Assembly: GCF_026239695.1 (NCBI RefSeq)
Contig: NZ_JAPIVS010000002.1
Span: 806,001 to 870,000 of the forward strand
DNA from: Pedobacter sp. MC2016-15
Lineage (GTDB): Bacteria; Bacteroidota; Bacteroidia; Sphingobacteriales; Sphingobacteriaceae
Length of the DNA stretch: 64,000 bases
Direction: 5' to 3'
Under the pieces are notes generated by a model, which saw only the letters and a list, made by a program, of their open reading frames with translations, did not search any database and was not told the DNA's origin. The translations under genes and the position numbers were made by a program. Shown piece after piece: positions 17,682 to 27,426 of this stretch (positions are counted from its first letter, which is position 1; each line of letters begins with the position of its first letter).

Positions 17682-18206
17682 TTAATCTTTTTTGTAAAAG
17701 TCTAATTTTAAGATTGCTGCTGTTACCATCAGCTGACCTATATGGCGCATCGTGTGTTCTGCTCCGTGTACGAGGAGCCCGATAACTGTTGAAGGCAGGC
17801 CTGCGCGGCCGATACCCCGGTACTCAGTGAGTATTGCAGGATCTGTGTTTTTTAATTGTTCCAGGGCAATATCTACCTGTCTGCCAAACCTGGCTGTGAG
17901 TTCGCTGGTAGTATATCCATGTGCAGCATCTTTACCTTCTTCTGCGAGTTGTTCAAACTGAAAAGCGGTTAATCCTTCAGCTCTGGCATAAGTAAATACC
18001 CTGTCGAGTACTCCGCTCAGATGTTGCAGGTGGAAGCCGGGAGAGGCCATTCCTGCCGGCCGCTGCCAGAGCAGCGCTGAGGGAAAGCCGTCCATGTATT
18101 CGTTTACTTCTTCACTGGCCTGCAGGAGTGCATGGGCCACAGGCTGTAATAAGGGCGTGATATCCGGGAGAGGGCCTCTTTGCCAAACTTCTTTTTGCTG
18201 TGCCAT
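17682..18206 (-). CDS. DinB-family putative metalloprotein
   Basis: This 174-residue protein is a predicted four-helix bundle of the DinB/YfiT type. The likely metal-ligand histidines are in SPGFHLQHLSGVLDR (near residue 58) and in LLVHGAEHTMRHIGQL (near residue 147). DinB-like proteins are often thiol-dependent transferases or hydrolases of unknown substrate. It follows tdk by 3 bp on the same strand and is probably co-transcribed with it. Confidence 0.8.
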   Translation of the reverse strand: MAQQKEVWQRGPLPDITPLLQPVAHALLQASEEVNEYMDGFPSALLWQRPAGMASPGFHLQHLSGVLDRVFTYARAEGLTAFQFEQLAEEGKDAAHGYTTSELTARFGRQVDIALEQLKNTDPAILTEYRGIGRAGLPSTVIGLLVHGAEHTMRHIGQLMVTAAILKLDFYKKD

Positions 18207-18209
18207 ATG

Positions 18210-18785
18210 CTAGTTTTTTAAATGGAAACACGCCCTGCAGCGGGGTTCGTAACTTTCTTTTTCACCAAGCAGGATCTTGGCCTCACTGGCCACCCGGCGG
18301 AAGGAGTACATGGCGGGGTTTCCGCAGCGCACACATACAGCATTAACCTTTGTGACCAGTTCTGCAATGGCCATCAATGCCGGTACAGGTCCAAAGGGTT
18401 TGCCCGTAAAGTCCATGTCCAGACCAGCCACAATTACCCGGTAGCCTTTGTTGGCAAGCGTAGTGCATACTTCGGGCAGTCCCTCATCAAAAAATTGTGC
18501 TTCATCAATACCAACTACCTGCGTATCTGCCCTCAGCAATAAAATGGCTGCGGAATGGTCTACAGGAGTAGCAGTGATGGAGTTGTAGTTATGTGATACT
18601 ACAGCCGTTTCATCATACCGCGTATCTGTAGCAGGTTTAAAAATCTCCACCTTCAGTTTGGCGATCTCTGCACGCTTCAGTCTTCTGATCAGTTCTTCTG
18701 TTTTGCCCGAAAACATAGAGCCACAAATGACCTCGATGCTGCCGCCAAAATTTCCTTTGCTATAATTTTGTTCACTAAATAACAT
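18210..18785 (-). CDS. tdk: thymidine kinase (type II)
   Basis: This 191-residue enzyme phosphorylates thymidine with ATP for dTTP salvage. The P-loop is [10 protein letters not shown] (about residues 22-31), and the Walker B-like DEAQFFDE segment lies near residue 94. Two zinc-binding Cys pairs are present (CVRCG and CRACF). The C-terminal lasso region is complete. The length is normal for type II bacterial and human-like thymidine kinases. It precedes the DinB-like gene by 3 bp. Confidence 0.96.
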   Translation of the reverse strand: MLFSEQNYSKGNFGGSIEVICGSMFSGKTEELIRRLKRAEIAKLKVEIFKPATDTRYDETAVVSHNYNSITATPVDHSAAILLLRADTQVVGIDEAQFFDEGLPEVCTTLANKGYRVIVAGLDMDFTGKPFGPVPALMAIAELVTKVNAVCVRCGNPAMYSFRRVASEAKILLGEKESYEPRCRACFHLKN

Positions 18786-18868
18786 GCGCTGTGGTAGGGG
18801 GTGTCTGACCTGCGAATATCGGGATTCCGGCGTAATAATTTGGGTTTTTTATTCACTCTAATTTGTAG

Positions 18869-18876
18869 TACTTTTG
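18869..18876 (+). promoter_or_regulatory. -7 box TACTTTTG for the acidic-protein gene
   Basis: It matches TAnnTTTG exactly, about 45 bp before the ATG at 18922. No good TTG lies at the standard -33 spacing. Confidence 0.4.
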
Positions 18877-18921
18877 AGTACATTTATCAACATAAAACTG
18901 CAAATTTCTCGTTATACCACT

Positions 18922-20058
18922 ATGATGAACCAGGAGGACATATTTAAAAAGATAGGACAGATACTCAATGAGTTGAATGAACAGTATCAATACTTGGCTC
19001 AGAATCCTGCCGAGCTGAATGAATTGGAGCTTGAACTCTTTCTGGCTAACTCCAATTTTTTATCTGATCATGTCCAGATCGTTAGAAAGTTAAATAGTAA
19101 ATCCATTCAGAAGGCGCTTCCTGAACATGCGAGTGCGGATAAGGAAATTATTGAACAGCAGCCTGTTATTCCAGTAAAAGTCGTTGAAGAGACGCATGAT
19201 GCCGGGGCAGAAACGCCAGCGCATAAACCAGTGATTGAGGAGGAGATCTTTAAAATTGATAAGGAACCTTCCACATTTGAGTTTATCCTGAATGATAAAC
19301 CTTCTACTGACAGGTTTGAGTTTGAAGAGAAATCTGTAGATGAAATATTTGACAGACCGCTCAGTAAAGAAGAGGAACAGATCATTGCCCAGAAACAGAA
19401 ACTAAGAGAACTGGACAGCCTGGAAAGTGAGTTACCTGAAGATGATGAGATTGGTCCGGAGCCCTTCCTGGTGTCAGAGCCTTTCAAGGCAGAAGCTGAA
19501 ATTGAAGAAATTCCTGCAGCGGAAGATTTTGCCCCTGAAGAAGTAGCTAAAGATGAAGAAGTAGCTAAAGATGAGGAAGTAGCCCAAGAAATACCCGAAG
19601 AGGAAATAGTCCAGGAAGAAGTGATCAGTGAAGAAAAATCTCCTGAAGAAGATGTTCAGGAGGAGGAGGAGGAAGAAGATGTGGTTGGGGAAGCTGATGC
19701 GGTACAGGACCGGATAGAAGAAATAAAGGAAGAGCCCAAATCTAAACCTACGCTGAACGATATCCTGTCTGGCAATGCCGGAAAACCGAATTTTAATACC
19801 GGTACTTCAAGAACGCCGGTAACAGATCTGAAGCAGGCGATCAGCCTGAACGATAAAATGCGTTACATTAAAGATCTCTTTAATGGCTACAACCTTGCGT
19901 ATGCAGAAGCGATAGACCTCCTGAACAAGATGCCTGATTTTAAAACAGCGGACGCGTTCCTGCAGAACAATTATGCGGTAAAAAACAACTGGGCGGCAAA
20001 ACAGGAAACTGCAGAACAGTTTTATGAACTGCTCAACCAGCGCTTCCCTGCTAAATAA
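18922..20058 (+). CDS. acidic low-complexity protein with conserved C-terminal helical domain
   Basis: This 378-residue protein is translated from ATGATG at 18922; an in-frame TTG at 18874 coincides with the promoter and is unlikely. The N-terminus (MMNQEDIFKKIGQILNEL) and the last 90 residues (LNDILSG, then LNDKMRYIKDLFNGYN to the end) look folded and helical. The middle (about residues 80-285) is Glu/Asp-rich and disordered, with a tandem EVAKDE repeat encoded near 19539-19575. There is no signal peptide. I know similar proteins only as bacteroidete hypotheticals. It ends convergently with rodA, overlapping by 8 nt. Function unknown. Confidence 0.75.
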   Translation: MMNQEDIFKKIGQILNELNEQYQYLAQNPAELNELELELFLANSNFLSDHVQIVRKLNSKSIQKALPEHASADKEIIEQQPVIPVKVVEETHDAGAETPAHKPVIEEEIFKIDKEPSTFEFILNDKPSTDRFEFEEKSVDEIFDRPLSKEEEQIIAQKQKLRELDSLESELPEDDEIGPEPFLVSEPFKAEAEIEEIPAAEDFAPEEVAKDEEVAKDEEVAQEIPEEEIVQEEVISEEKSPEEDVQEEEEEEDVVGEADAVQDRIEEIKEEPKSKPTLNDILSGNAGKPNFNTGTSRTPVTDLKQAISLNDKMRYIKDLFNGYNLAYAEAIDLLNKMPDFKTADAFLQNNYAVKNNWAAKQETAEQFYELLNQRFPAK

Positions 20059-21316
20059 AGCCCATTCTGTTTGAATCCAGTTTAAGGAAGATAAACAGCA
20101 GAACGGTGAAACTCCAGAGAGATGATCCCCCGTAACTGATAAATGGCAGGGGAATACCGATTACAGGAATGATGCCAATCGTCATTCCTATATTGATAAA
20201 CACGTGGAAAAAGATGATGCTGGCTACACAGTATCCATAAACCCTGGAGAAGGTAGAGCGTTGTCTTTCTGCGAGGTTGATAACTCTCAGCAGCAGGAAA
20301 ATATAGAGGGCAATCACGACGGTACAGCCTATAAAACCCCATTCTTCGCCAATGGTAGAGAAGATGAAATCCGTACTTTGCTCAGGTACATAACCATACT
20401 TTGTTTGGGTACCTTCCAAAAAGCCCCTGCCCGTGATCTGTCCGGAACCAATGGCGATCTTGGACTGGATCACATTATATCCCGCACCTTTGGGGTCAGT
20501 CTTGAGACCCAATATAATTTCGATACGTGTACGCTGATGTGGCTCCAGTACTTTTTCGTAGGCAAGTTTTACGACAAACAGATAGACTATAGCAACCACC
20601 GTAGCGATGATCATGGAGAACATCATTTTTTGCTTTCGCTTGTTTTGGTAGGCAAAAAAGCCTCCCACGACCACAATTATCGGGATGAGTATCGACATCG
20701 GCACCAGGAAGTCGGCAATAAACAAAACGATCATCCCCAGAAAGATCAGCAGGAAATAACCCGATAAACCTTCCCTGTAGAGGGGGAACATGAAGGCCAG
20801 GAATACCAGTGCTGAACCCGTATCAGGCTGAAGCATAATCAGCAGCAAAGGAAAACAAATGATCAGTCCGGCAAAAAAAATAGATTTAATATCCCTGAAC
20901 TTGGGATTAAAGTTTCCAACATACCGTGCAATCAGCAATGCAGTACCAAATTTAGCCAGCTCCGAGGGTTGCAGCCTGAAGCTTCCCAGAGGGATCCAGG
21001 CCTGATTTCCTGCTACTTTTCGGCCCACGACGAGCACTGCCATGAGCAGCAGCATCGTTATCCCGTATACAATGGGCGAAAACACGCTGAAGAACTTTGC
21101 ATCCAGTAATAAGATAGAGAATCCCAGTACCAATGCTGTCAGAATAAAGATCAGCTGTTTTCCGTAGTTACTTCCGAAATTGAACAGGGTAGAAGTATCC
21201 GGGTTATAGATGGATGCATAAATGTTGACAAAACCGATGGTACATAAGGCCACATAGATCAGGATTGTGATCCAGTCTACGTTAAAAAAGAAACGGCCGC
21301 CTTGTTGTGTACTCAT
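20051..21316 (-). CDS. rodA: rod-shape-determining peptidoglycan glycosyltransferase RodA
   Basis: This 421-residue SEDS-family polytopic membrane protein polymerises lipid II for lateral wall synthesis with PBP2. SEDS features include RLQPSELAKFG, LLIMLQPDTGSA and the C-terminal IPVIGIPLPFISYGGSS. It overlaps the start of the PBP2 gene end by 4 nt and is the last gene of the mreB-mreC-mreD-mrdA-rodA operon. The length and order are typical. Confidence 0.96.
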   Translation of the reverse strand: MSTQQGGRFFFNVDWITILIYVALCTIGFVNIYASIYNPDTSTLFNFGSNYGKQLIFILTALVLGFSILLLDAKFFSVFSPIVYGITMLLLMAVLVVGRKVAGNQAWIPLGSFRLQPSELAKFGTALLIARYVGNFNPKFRDIKSIFFAGLIICFPLLLIMLQPDTGSALVFLAFMFPLYREGLSGYFLLIFLGMIVLFIADFLVPMSILIPIIVVVGGFFAYQNKRKQKMMFSMIIATVVAIVYLFVVKLAYEKVLEPHQRTRIEIILGLKTDPKGAGYNVIQSKIAIGSGQITGRGFLEGTQTKYGYVPEQSTDFIFSTIGEEWGFIGCTVVIALYIFLLLRVINLAERQRSTFSRVYGYCVASIIFFHVFINIGMTIGIIPVIGIPLPFISYGGSSLWSFTVLLFIFLKLDSNRMGFI

Positions 21317-23298
21317 TTTGTGTTTTGTATGTTTTTGTTTTCTACAATTTTATCAGCAGCAGCTGCCGTAGGTTTTGGTACCTGGGGTAACTGAGGAGTA
21401 GTAGCAGGGGCTGTTGCAGGTGCTGTGGTTTTACCTGTAGTGTCTTTAGGCAAATACTTTTGCTTCGGCCGTGGTACTTCAGGCAGTACTACCTGTTTCT
21501 TCATCCATTCTGCACGGTCCACGCGATTGCCCGAAAGTTTACCCGTTAAATAAGTTTCAGTGATATAACTTGCGATTGGTGCTGCATAGGCACTACCAAA
21601 ACCTGCATTTTCCACGATTACGGCAATGGCAATCTTAGGATTATCACGCGGGGCAAAGCCAATAAACACAGAGTGGTTTTTGCCGTGCGGGTTTTGTACC
21701 GTACCCGTTTTGCCGCACATCAGGATATCCGGAATAGCGGAGTCCCTGGCAGTACCATAAGGTGCATTTACCGCATCCTGCATCCCATCAATCACAGGAC
21801 CAAAATGGCGCTGGTCTATCCCCACAGAATTTTTCACAAGGTACTCTTCCTTAACATCCTTTTTTTCGCCAATACCTTTAATCAGGTGGGGCTTGATATA
21901 ATATCCCCTGTTGGCAATTACGGCCATAATATTTGCCATCTGCAATGGCGTAGCACTCATTTCTCCCTGCCCGATAGCCAGTGAGATGATCGTGGTATAA
22001 CCCCAGTATTTTCCAAACCTTTTGGTATACTCTTCTGATGTGAATAACCTTCCCTTACGCTCGAAGGGCATGTCCAGATCCAGTTTGGAGCCGATACCGA
22101 ACTTCCTAACCTTCGCCTGCCAGTCGTCATACGCTGCAATCTTATTCTTGTACTTGCTCTGCGTCATCAGTTTCTGGAAAACATAACAGGCATAAGTGTT
22201 GCAAGACCTTGCCAGTCCGCGGCGCAGCGATATAGGTCCGTCTACGTGTTCACATCTCACGAGGTGATTTCCGGCCCAGTAACCCCCGGGGCAGTTAAAT
22301 GTTGTATTCGGGTCGATTACCCCTTCCTGCAGGCCAATCAACGCATCGAGTGGTTTAAATGAGGATCCCGGTGAATAGTATCCCGATAAAGGACGTACCG
22401 TAAAAGGCCGGTTTGGGGAGCCAAAAATATCCATATAGTTATTTCCCTGCTGCCGTCCCACCATCAGGTTGGGATCATACGTCGGACTGCTCACAAATGC
22501 CAGTACCTCACCCGTGCTGGGTTCAATGGCCACAATACTGCCCACCTTGTTATGCAGGAGTTGTTCGCCGAGTTTCTGCAGTCTGATATCCAGCGATGAA
22601 ACCAGCGTTTCTCCTGACGTAGCCAGGGTATCAAACTTACCGTTGAGGTAGCTACCCTGAGGCACATTCCGGGCGTTATAGATCGTGTTTTCCACCCCGC
22701 GCTCACCCTGCAGCACATCGTTATACTGACGCTCCACACCGGCTTTCCCGATATAATCACCCGGACGATAATAGCCATTGCTTTGTTCAATATCCTTTTC
22801 TGTAACTTCTTTTACATACCCAAAAAACTGGCCTGCAACGCTATCCGGATAATGCCTGACGGTGCGGTTCTGAGTTTCAAACCCTACGAAACGTGAGAGT
22901 CTTTCCTGCAATGCCGCATAGGTCTGTACAGACAGTTGCTTCTCAAAAACTGAACGCTGGTACCTGGACTGGTTGCGGGCTTTGTTGAACCGCTTGTGAA
23001 AGCCCTTCATGTCAATCCCGATGATGTTGCACAGCGCCATGGTATCAAAAGGTTTCACCAGATTGGGCGTCACCATCAGATCGTATACCGGTTCATTCTG
23101 AACCAGTACCTTATTATTCCTGTCCATGATGATCCCGCGGGCAGGGAATGTATATTTCTTTCGCAGGACATTGCTGTTTGCAGAAAGAAAGTAGCGGTCG
23201 CTCGCCACCTGTATATAGAAAAGCTGCCCCAGTAAAATCAGCGCAACCACGATAAACAAGCCTTGAATGATATATTTCCTATTAAAAAGATTATCCAT
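21313..23298 (-). CDS. mrdA: penicillin-binding protein 2 (elongasome transpeptidase)
   Basis: This 661-residue class B PBP has one N-terminal transmembrane segment (IIQGLFIVVALILLGQLFYI), a pedestal domain and a transpeptidase domain. The active-site SxxK is in PGSSFKPLDAL (near residue 313), the SxN motif in ARSCNTY, and KTG in CGKTGTVQNP. It crosslinks new peptidoglycan with RodA. The C-terminus carries a Pro/Thr/Ala-rich tail of about 60 residues, longer than in the E. coli protein. It directly abuts mreD with no gap. Confidence 0.96.
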   Translation of the reverse strand: MDNLFNRKYIIQGLFIVVALILLGQLFYIQVASDRYFLSANSNVLRKKYTFPARGIIMDRNNKVLVQNEPVYDLMVTPNLVKPFDTMALCNIIGIDMKGFHKRFNKARNQSRYQRSVFEKQLSVQTYAALQERLSRFVGFETQNRTVRHYPDSVAGQFFGYVKEVTEKDIEQSNGYYRPGDYIGKAGVERQYNDVLQGERGVENTIYNARNVPQGSYLNGKFDTLATSGETLVSSLDIRLQKLGEQLLHNKVGSIVAIEPSTGEVLAFVSSPTYDPNLMVGRQQGNNYMDIFGSPNRPFTVRPLSGYYSPGSSFKPLDALIGLQEGVIDPNTTFNCPGGYWAGNHLVRCEHVDGPISLRRGLARSCNTYACYVFQKLMTQSKYKNKIAAYDDWQAKVRKFGIGSKLDLDMPFERKGRLFTSEEYTKRFGKYWGYTTIISLAIGQGEMSATPLQMANIMAVIANRGYYIKPHLIKGIGEKKDVKEEYLVKNSVGIDQRHFGPVIDGMQDAVNAPYGTARDSAIPDILMCGKTGTVQNPHGKNHSVFIGFAPRDNPKIAIAVIVENAGFGSAYAAPIASYITETYLTGKLSGNRVDRAEWMKKQVVLPEVPRPKQKYLPKDTTGKTTAPATAPATTPQLPQVPKPTAAAADKIVENKNIQNTK

Positions 23299-23814
23299 TT
23301 AACGCATTTTTCTATTATAGAAGATAAATTCTATTAATATAACAGTGAAAAGGGTAAAGATACCGCTAAACAGGCATCTTAACAAGGTATAGGAGAGTTC
23401 TGTTAATTTAAAAGCTTCTAATAAGAAAAGTACGATATGATGTGCGAAAGTACAAAGCAGCGCATAGAGGGAAAACCATTTGAATCCCATATTGCCGAGT
23501 GAAGGTTCAGGTTCATCAAAGTTATCACGGCTCACTGTCACAGAGATAAAGAGTATCCTGACAAAGACCAGCGTTACACAGGCGGCAGTATGTACACCGA
23601 GGGTATCGTAAAAGGCATCGAGTGTGAGACCGGTGCCAAAGGCAATCAGGTAGAGCAGCAGGTTTGGTGTGCCGAAAGGGAGGAGCAGTAAAAATAAGAT
23701 ATAGGTGAAAGGAGTAGCCAGGTCATAGAAACTCAGGTTCCTGAGCAGGAGCACCTGAATGGAAAGAAGGATAAACCACCTGATGATATTGACTACGATA
23801 ATTCTACTGTTCAT
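23299..23814 (-). CDS. mreD: rod shape-determining protein MreD
   Basis: This 171-residue protein has about five hydrophobic membrane segments and no soluble domain, as usual for MreD. It is an inner-membrane component of the elongasome linking MreC, PBP2 and RodA. Sequence conservation in MreD is low; the call rests mainly on topology and position. It overlaps mreC by 11 nt and abuts mrdA. Confidence 0.88.
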   Translation of the reverse strand: MNSRIIVVNIIRWFILLSIQVLLLRNLSFYDLATPFTYILFLLLLPFGTPNLLLYLIAFGTGLTLDAFYDTLGVHTAACVTLVFVRILFISVTVSRDNFDEPEPSLGNMGFKWFSLYALLCTFAHHIVLFLLEAFKLTELSYTLLRCLFSGIFTLFTVILIEFIFYNRKMR

Positions 23815-24643
23815 TCGGTAATTTTAATTCTAAAGCTTTCTGTTCCTGTGCTAATTTATCTTTAATAACGTACACATACTGTAATGTACTAAAATCGTTA
23901 AACAGTCGGGTTTCAATGGTAAGGAAGTTATCCCCCGTAGAGATTCCCCTGTTGCTGACCAACCCTACCGGGATGCCCGGAGGAAAAGAGCCAAAACCGG
24001 AGGTGATCACGGTATCCCGTAATTTCACCTGGAAATGGTTGGGTACATCCTTGATAAAAGCCTTTCTGTAATCCGAATTGCGGTCGCCCCATACCAGCGA
24101 GCCCAGCGCTTTTGTAGAGCGGATGCTCACACTGATTTTGGCATCCTTGTTCAGCAGCGACTCTATCGTAGCCAGGTGTGGGGAGACATCGCGGATGACA
24201 CCCACAACCCCTTTGCCTGCAGAGATCACAGGCATACCACTCTGAATGCCGTCCACCGCCCCTTTGTTGATGGTGATGATGTTGTTTCTTAAAGTGATGG
24301 AGTTTTTAATGACCCGGGCAGCGAGATAGGTATACTGCACATGGTTCATCGTATCCTTTACCAGTACATCTTTGGCACTGTCAATATTTCTCAGGGCCAG
24401 CAGCTGTGTATTCAGCCTTGCATTTTCCAGTGCAAGACTGTCATTTACATCGCCCAGGTTCATGTAGCGTTTGAACACGTTCAGCCTCATATATGCCTGT
24501 CCGACAATCTCATTGGTAGAGTTGAAGGTTACGCTGCGCTGATAGGCGTTGTTTTTTACAGTGAGGATAACGCCTATGGTAAAAAAAATGACGAACAGGA
24601 AGAATGCGTTGTATCTGTTTATGAAAATCCAAAGGTTACGCAT
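23804..24643 (-). CDS. mreC: rod shape-determining protein MreC
   Basis: This 279-residue protein has an N-terminal membrane anchor (about residues 11-29), a short coiled coil (near residues 65-90) and the periplasmic beta-barrel pair. MreC landmarks are NKGAVDGIQSGMPVISAGKGVVG and TSGFGSFPPGIPVGLV. It links cytoplasmic MreB to PBP2 in the periplasm. It lies 73 bp downstream of mreB in the same operon. Confidence 0.94.
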   Translation of the reverse strand: MRNLWIFINRYNAFFLFVIFFTIGVILTVKNNAYQRSVTFNSTNEIVGQAYMRLNVFKRYMNLGDVNDSLALENARLNTQLLALRNIDSAKDVLVKDTMNHVQYTYLAARVIKNSITLRNNIITINKGAVDGIQSGMPVISAGKGVVGVIRDVSPHLATIESLLNKDAKISVSIRSTKALGSLVWGDRNSDYRKAFIKDVPNHFQVKLRDTVITSGFGSFPPGIPVGLVSNRGISTGDNFLTIETRLFNDFSTLQYVYVIKDKLAQEQKALELKLPNEQ

Positions 24644-24716
24644 AATTCATCATTTATGAAAAAATGTGAGTTCAGCTTTCAGACTGACCCACATTTTTAA
24701 TCTTTTTGTTTAAGTT

Positions 24717-25739
24717 CTATTGCATTAAAAACTTGTAGCCTCCGATGTTTTTGAGGGCGATACCGGTACCGCGGACAACTGCGCGGAGCGGATCTTCTGC
24801 TACGTGTACAGGAAGTTTTGTCTTTGCTGCCACACGTTTATCAAGACCTCTTAACAATGCACCACCTCCGGTAAGATAGATCCCTGTCTGATAAATATCA
24901 GCAGAAAGCTCCGGTGGCGTGATCTCTAAGGCTTTCAGAATCGCTTCTTCAATTTTAGAGATAGACTTGTCCAGGCAATGTGCTATTTCAGTATAGGAAA
25001 CAGTGATCTGTTTGGGTACACCTGTCATGAGGTCTCTTCCCTGTACTGCGAAATCTGCAGGCGGGTCAGAGAGTTCAGGCAGTGCAGCGCCCACTTCAAT
25101 TTTGATTTTTTCAGCAGTACGGTCACCAATCATGATGTTATGCTGACGGCGGATATAATTTACAATATCAGAGTCAAAGTTATCTCCCGCAACGCGGATA
25201 GACTGGTCGCACACAATACCTGAAAGCGCAATTACTGCAATCTCAGTAGTACCACCACCGATGTCGATAATCATATTACCCATCGGTTCTTCCACATCAA
25301 TACCTATACCTACCGCAGCAGCCATTGGCTCATGGATCAGATAAACTTCTTTTGCACCGGCGATCTCTGCAGAGTCTCTTACTGCACGTTTTTCAACCTC
25401 AGTAATACCTGAAGGAATACAGATCACCATTCTCAGGGAAGGGAACATCCATCCTTTACCTCCGTTGAGCATGCGGATCATACCTTTGATCATTGCTTCA
25501 GCAGCATTAAAATCAGCAATTACACCATCTTTCAGAGGTCTCACCGTACGGATATTATCGTGCGTTTTACCCTCCATCTGCATAGCCTGACGGCCTATTG
25601 CTATAATTTTATTGGTCTGTCTGTCAAAAGCAACGATTGAAGGTTCATCAACAACCACTTTATCATTATGTATAATCAGGGTGTTGGCGGTGCCTAAATC
25701 TATGGCAACCTCTTGTGTGAACCAGTTAAATAAACCCAT
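24717..25739 (-). CDS. mreB: rod shape-determining actin homologue MreB
   Basis: This 340-residue protein shows the actin-fold nucleotide motifs: IDLGTANTLI (phosphate 1), MIIDIGGGTTEIAVI (phosphate 2, near residue 157) and LTGGGALLRGLD (adenosine). MreB polymerises under the membrane and positions the lateral cell-wall machinery, so the organism should be rod-shaped. It is the first gene of the mre operon. Upstream is an 88-bp gap to purH, which is on the same strand. Confidence 0.97.
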   Translation of the reverse strand: MGLFNWFTQEVAIDLGTANTLIIHNDKVVVDEPSIVAFDRQTNKIIAIGRQAMQMEGKTHDNIRTVRPLKDGVIADFNAAEAMIKGMIRMLNGGKGWMFPSLRMVICIPSGITEVEKRAVRDSAEIAGAKEVYLIHEPMAAAVGIGIDVEEPMGNMIIDIGGGTTEIAVIALSGIVCDQSIRVAGDNFDSDIVNYIRRQHNIMIGDRTAEKIKIEVGAALPELSDPPADFAVQGRDLMTGVPKQITVSYTEIAHCLDKSISKIEEAILKALEITPPELSADIYQTGIYLTGGGALLRGLDKRVAAKTKLPVHVAEDPLRAVVRGTGIALKNIGGYKFLMQ

Positions 25740-25827
25740 TTATAGGTGATAAGTTATGTTATAAAAATTCTGTTTATACTATTAGAATGTAAAACTACAT
25801 CTTTTTATTGTAATCCGCTTTAAAAAA

Positions 25828-27354
25828 TTAGTGCTTGAAATGTCTCACACCGGTAGTTACCATGGCGATATTTTTCTCATTTGCCTTGTCGATTGAATCT
25901 GTATCTTTTATCGAACCACCCGGTTGAAGAACCGCAGTAATGCCAGCTTCAGCAGCAATTTCAACACAGTCAGGGAAAGGGAAGAAAGCATCTGAGGCCA
26001 TCACCGAACCTACCAGGTCAAAGTTGAAAGCGTTGGCTTTAACAATTGCCTGTTTCAATGCGTCAACCCTTGAAGTTTGACCAACACCGCTTGAAAGTAA
26101 GGTATTATTCTTAACAAACACGATGGTATTGGATTTGGTATGCTTCACGATTTTGTTGGCGAAGAACAGGTCTTTTAATTCCTCAGCTGTAGGCGCTTTA
26201 GCAGTTACAGTAGTCATCTGCTCAGGACCTTCGATGATCAGGTCTTTGTCCTGCTCAATCACACCGTTCAGCAAAGTTTTGAATTGTTTTTTGCTCAACT
26301 CAACATCATTGCGTTGCAGGATCACCCTGTTTTTCTTGGCTTTGAACAGTTCAATCGCTTCCGGCTGATAAGACGGGGCAATGAGTACTTCAAAAAATAA
26401 TTTGTTGATTTCTGTAGCTGTTGCCAGGTCGATCTCACGGTTTGCGATCAATACGCCGCCAAAGGCCGATATCGGGTCACAGGCTAGTGCATCATCCCAT
26501 GCCTCTGCGATGGTCTCTCTTGAGGCAAGGCCACATGCATTGGTGTGTTTAAGAATAGCGAAGGTAGGCTCCTGAAATTCATCGATCAGGCTAACAGCTG
26601 CATCAACGTCAACCAGGTTATTATATGAAAGTTCCTTACCGTTCAGTTTGCTGAACATCTCATCCAGGTTGCCATAGAAAACACCTTGCTGATGTGGGTT
26701 TTCGCCGTAACGCAAAGTCTTGGCAGTATTGATGCTTTGTTTGAATACGTTTAGCGGCTCTTCATTGTTAAAGTAATTGAAGATTGCAGTGTCGTAATGC
26801 GAAGAAGTGTGGAATGCTTTTTTAGCAAATGCTTTACGTTGTGCAAGTGTAGTCTCACCATTCTGGTCTTCCAGCTGCTGCTGAAGGGTTGAATAGTCAT
26901 CTTTCGAAGCGAGGATCACTACGTCGTTAAAGTTTTTCGCGGCAGCCCTGATCAGGGAAATACCACCAATATCAATTTTTTCAATGATTTCCGCTTCAGA
27001 ACCACCGGCTTTCAGTGTTTCTTCAAAAGGATAAAGATCAACAATGACCAGGTCAATCTCAGGGATCTCATACTCTGCGATCTGAGCCTTGTCTTCATTC
27101 AGGTTTCTGCGGTTTAAGATACCACCGAAAACTTTTGGATGTAAAGTTTTAACCCTTCCGCCTAAAATCGAAGGATAACCAGTAAGGTCTTCAACAGCTG
27201 TAACAGGTAAGTTCAAATCTTTGATGAACTGTTCTGTACCGCCTGTAGAGAACAACTGAACACCCTGCTGTGCAAGCAGGCGTACAAGTGGTTCCAGACC
27301 GTCTTTGTAATATACTGAGATTAAAGCGTTTTTGATCTTAATTTGTTGACTCAT
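25828..27354 (-). CDS. purH: bifunctional AICAR formyltransferase / IMP cyclohydrolase
   Basis: This 508-residue enzyme catalyses the last two steps of IMP synthesis. The N-terminal MGS-like cyclohydrolase domain (about residues 1-190) shows LFSTGGTEQF and GGRVKTLHPKVFGGIL. The C-terminal formyltransferase domain includes LRYGENPHQ and the KHTNACGLA motif with catalytic Lys-His. The length is typical. It follows purN by 72 bp on the same strand, so the two purine genes probably form one unit. Confidence 0.97.
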   Translation of the reverse strand: MSQQIKIKNALISVYYKDGLEPLVRLLAQQGVQLFSTGGTEQFIKDLNLPVTAVEDLTGYPSILGGRVKTLHPKVFGGILNRRNLNEDKAQIAEYEIPEIDLVIVDLYPFEETLKAGGSEAEIIEKIDIGGISLIRAAAKNFNDVVILASKDDYSTLQQQLEDQNGETTLAQRKAFAKKAFHTSSHYDTAIFNYFNNEEPLNVFKQSINTAKTLRYGENPHQQGVFYGNLDEMFSKLNGKELSYNNLVDVDAAVSLIDEFQEPTFAILKHTNACGLASRETIAEAWDDALACDPISAFGGVLIANREIDLATATEINKLFFEVLIAPSYQPEAIELFKAKKNRVILQRNDVELSKKQFKTLLNGVIEQDKDLIIEGPEQMTTVTAKAPTAEELKDLFFANKIVKHTKSNTIVFVKNNTLLSSGVGQTSRVDALKQAIVKANAFNFDLVGSVMASDAFFPFPDCVEIAAEAGITAVLQPGGSIKDTDSIDKANEKNIAMVTTGVRHFKH

Positions 27355-27426
27355 TGGGTGTTATTTTTGAGCCGCAAAATTATAAATTTTAAGCGATAAA
27401 ATTCAGAAATTGAGGTATAAAAAATC

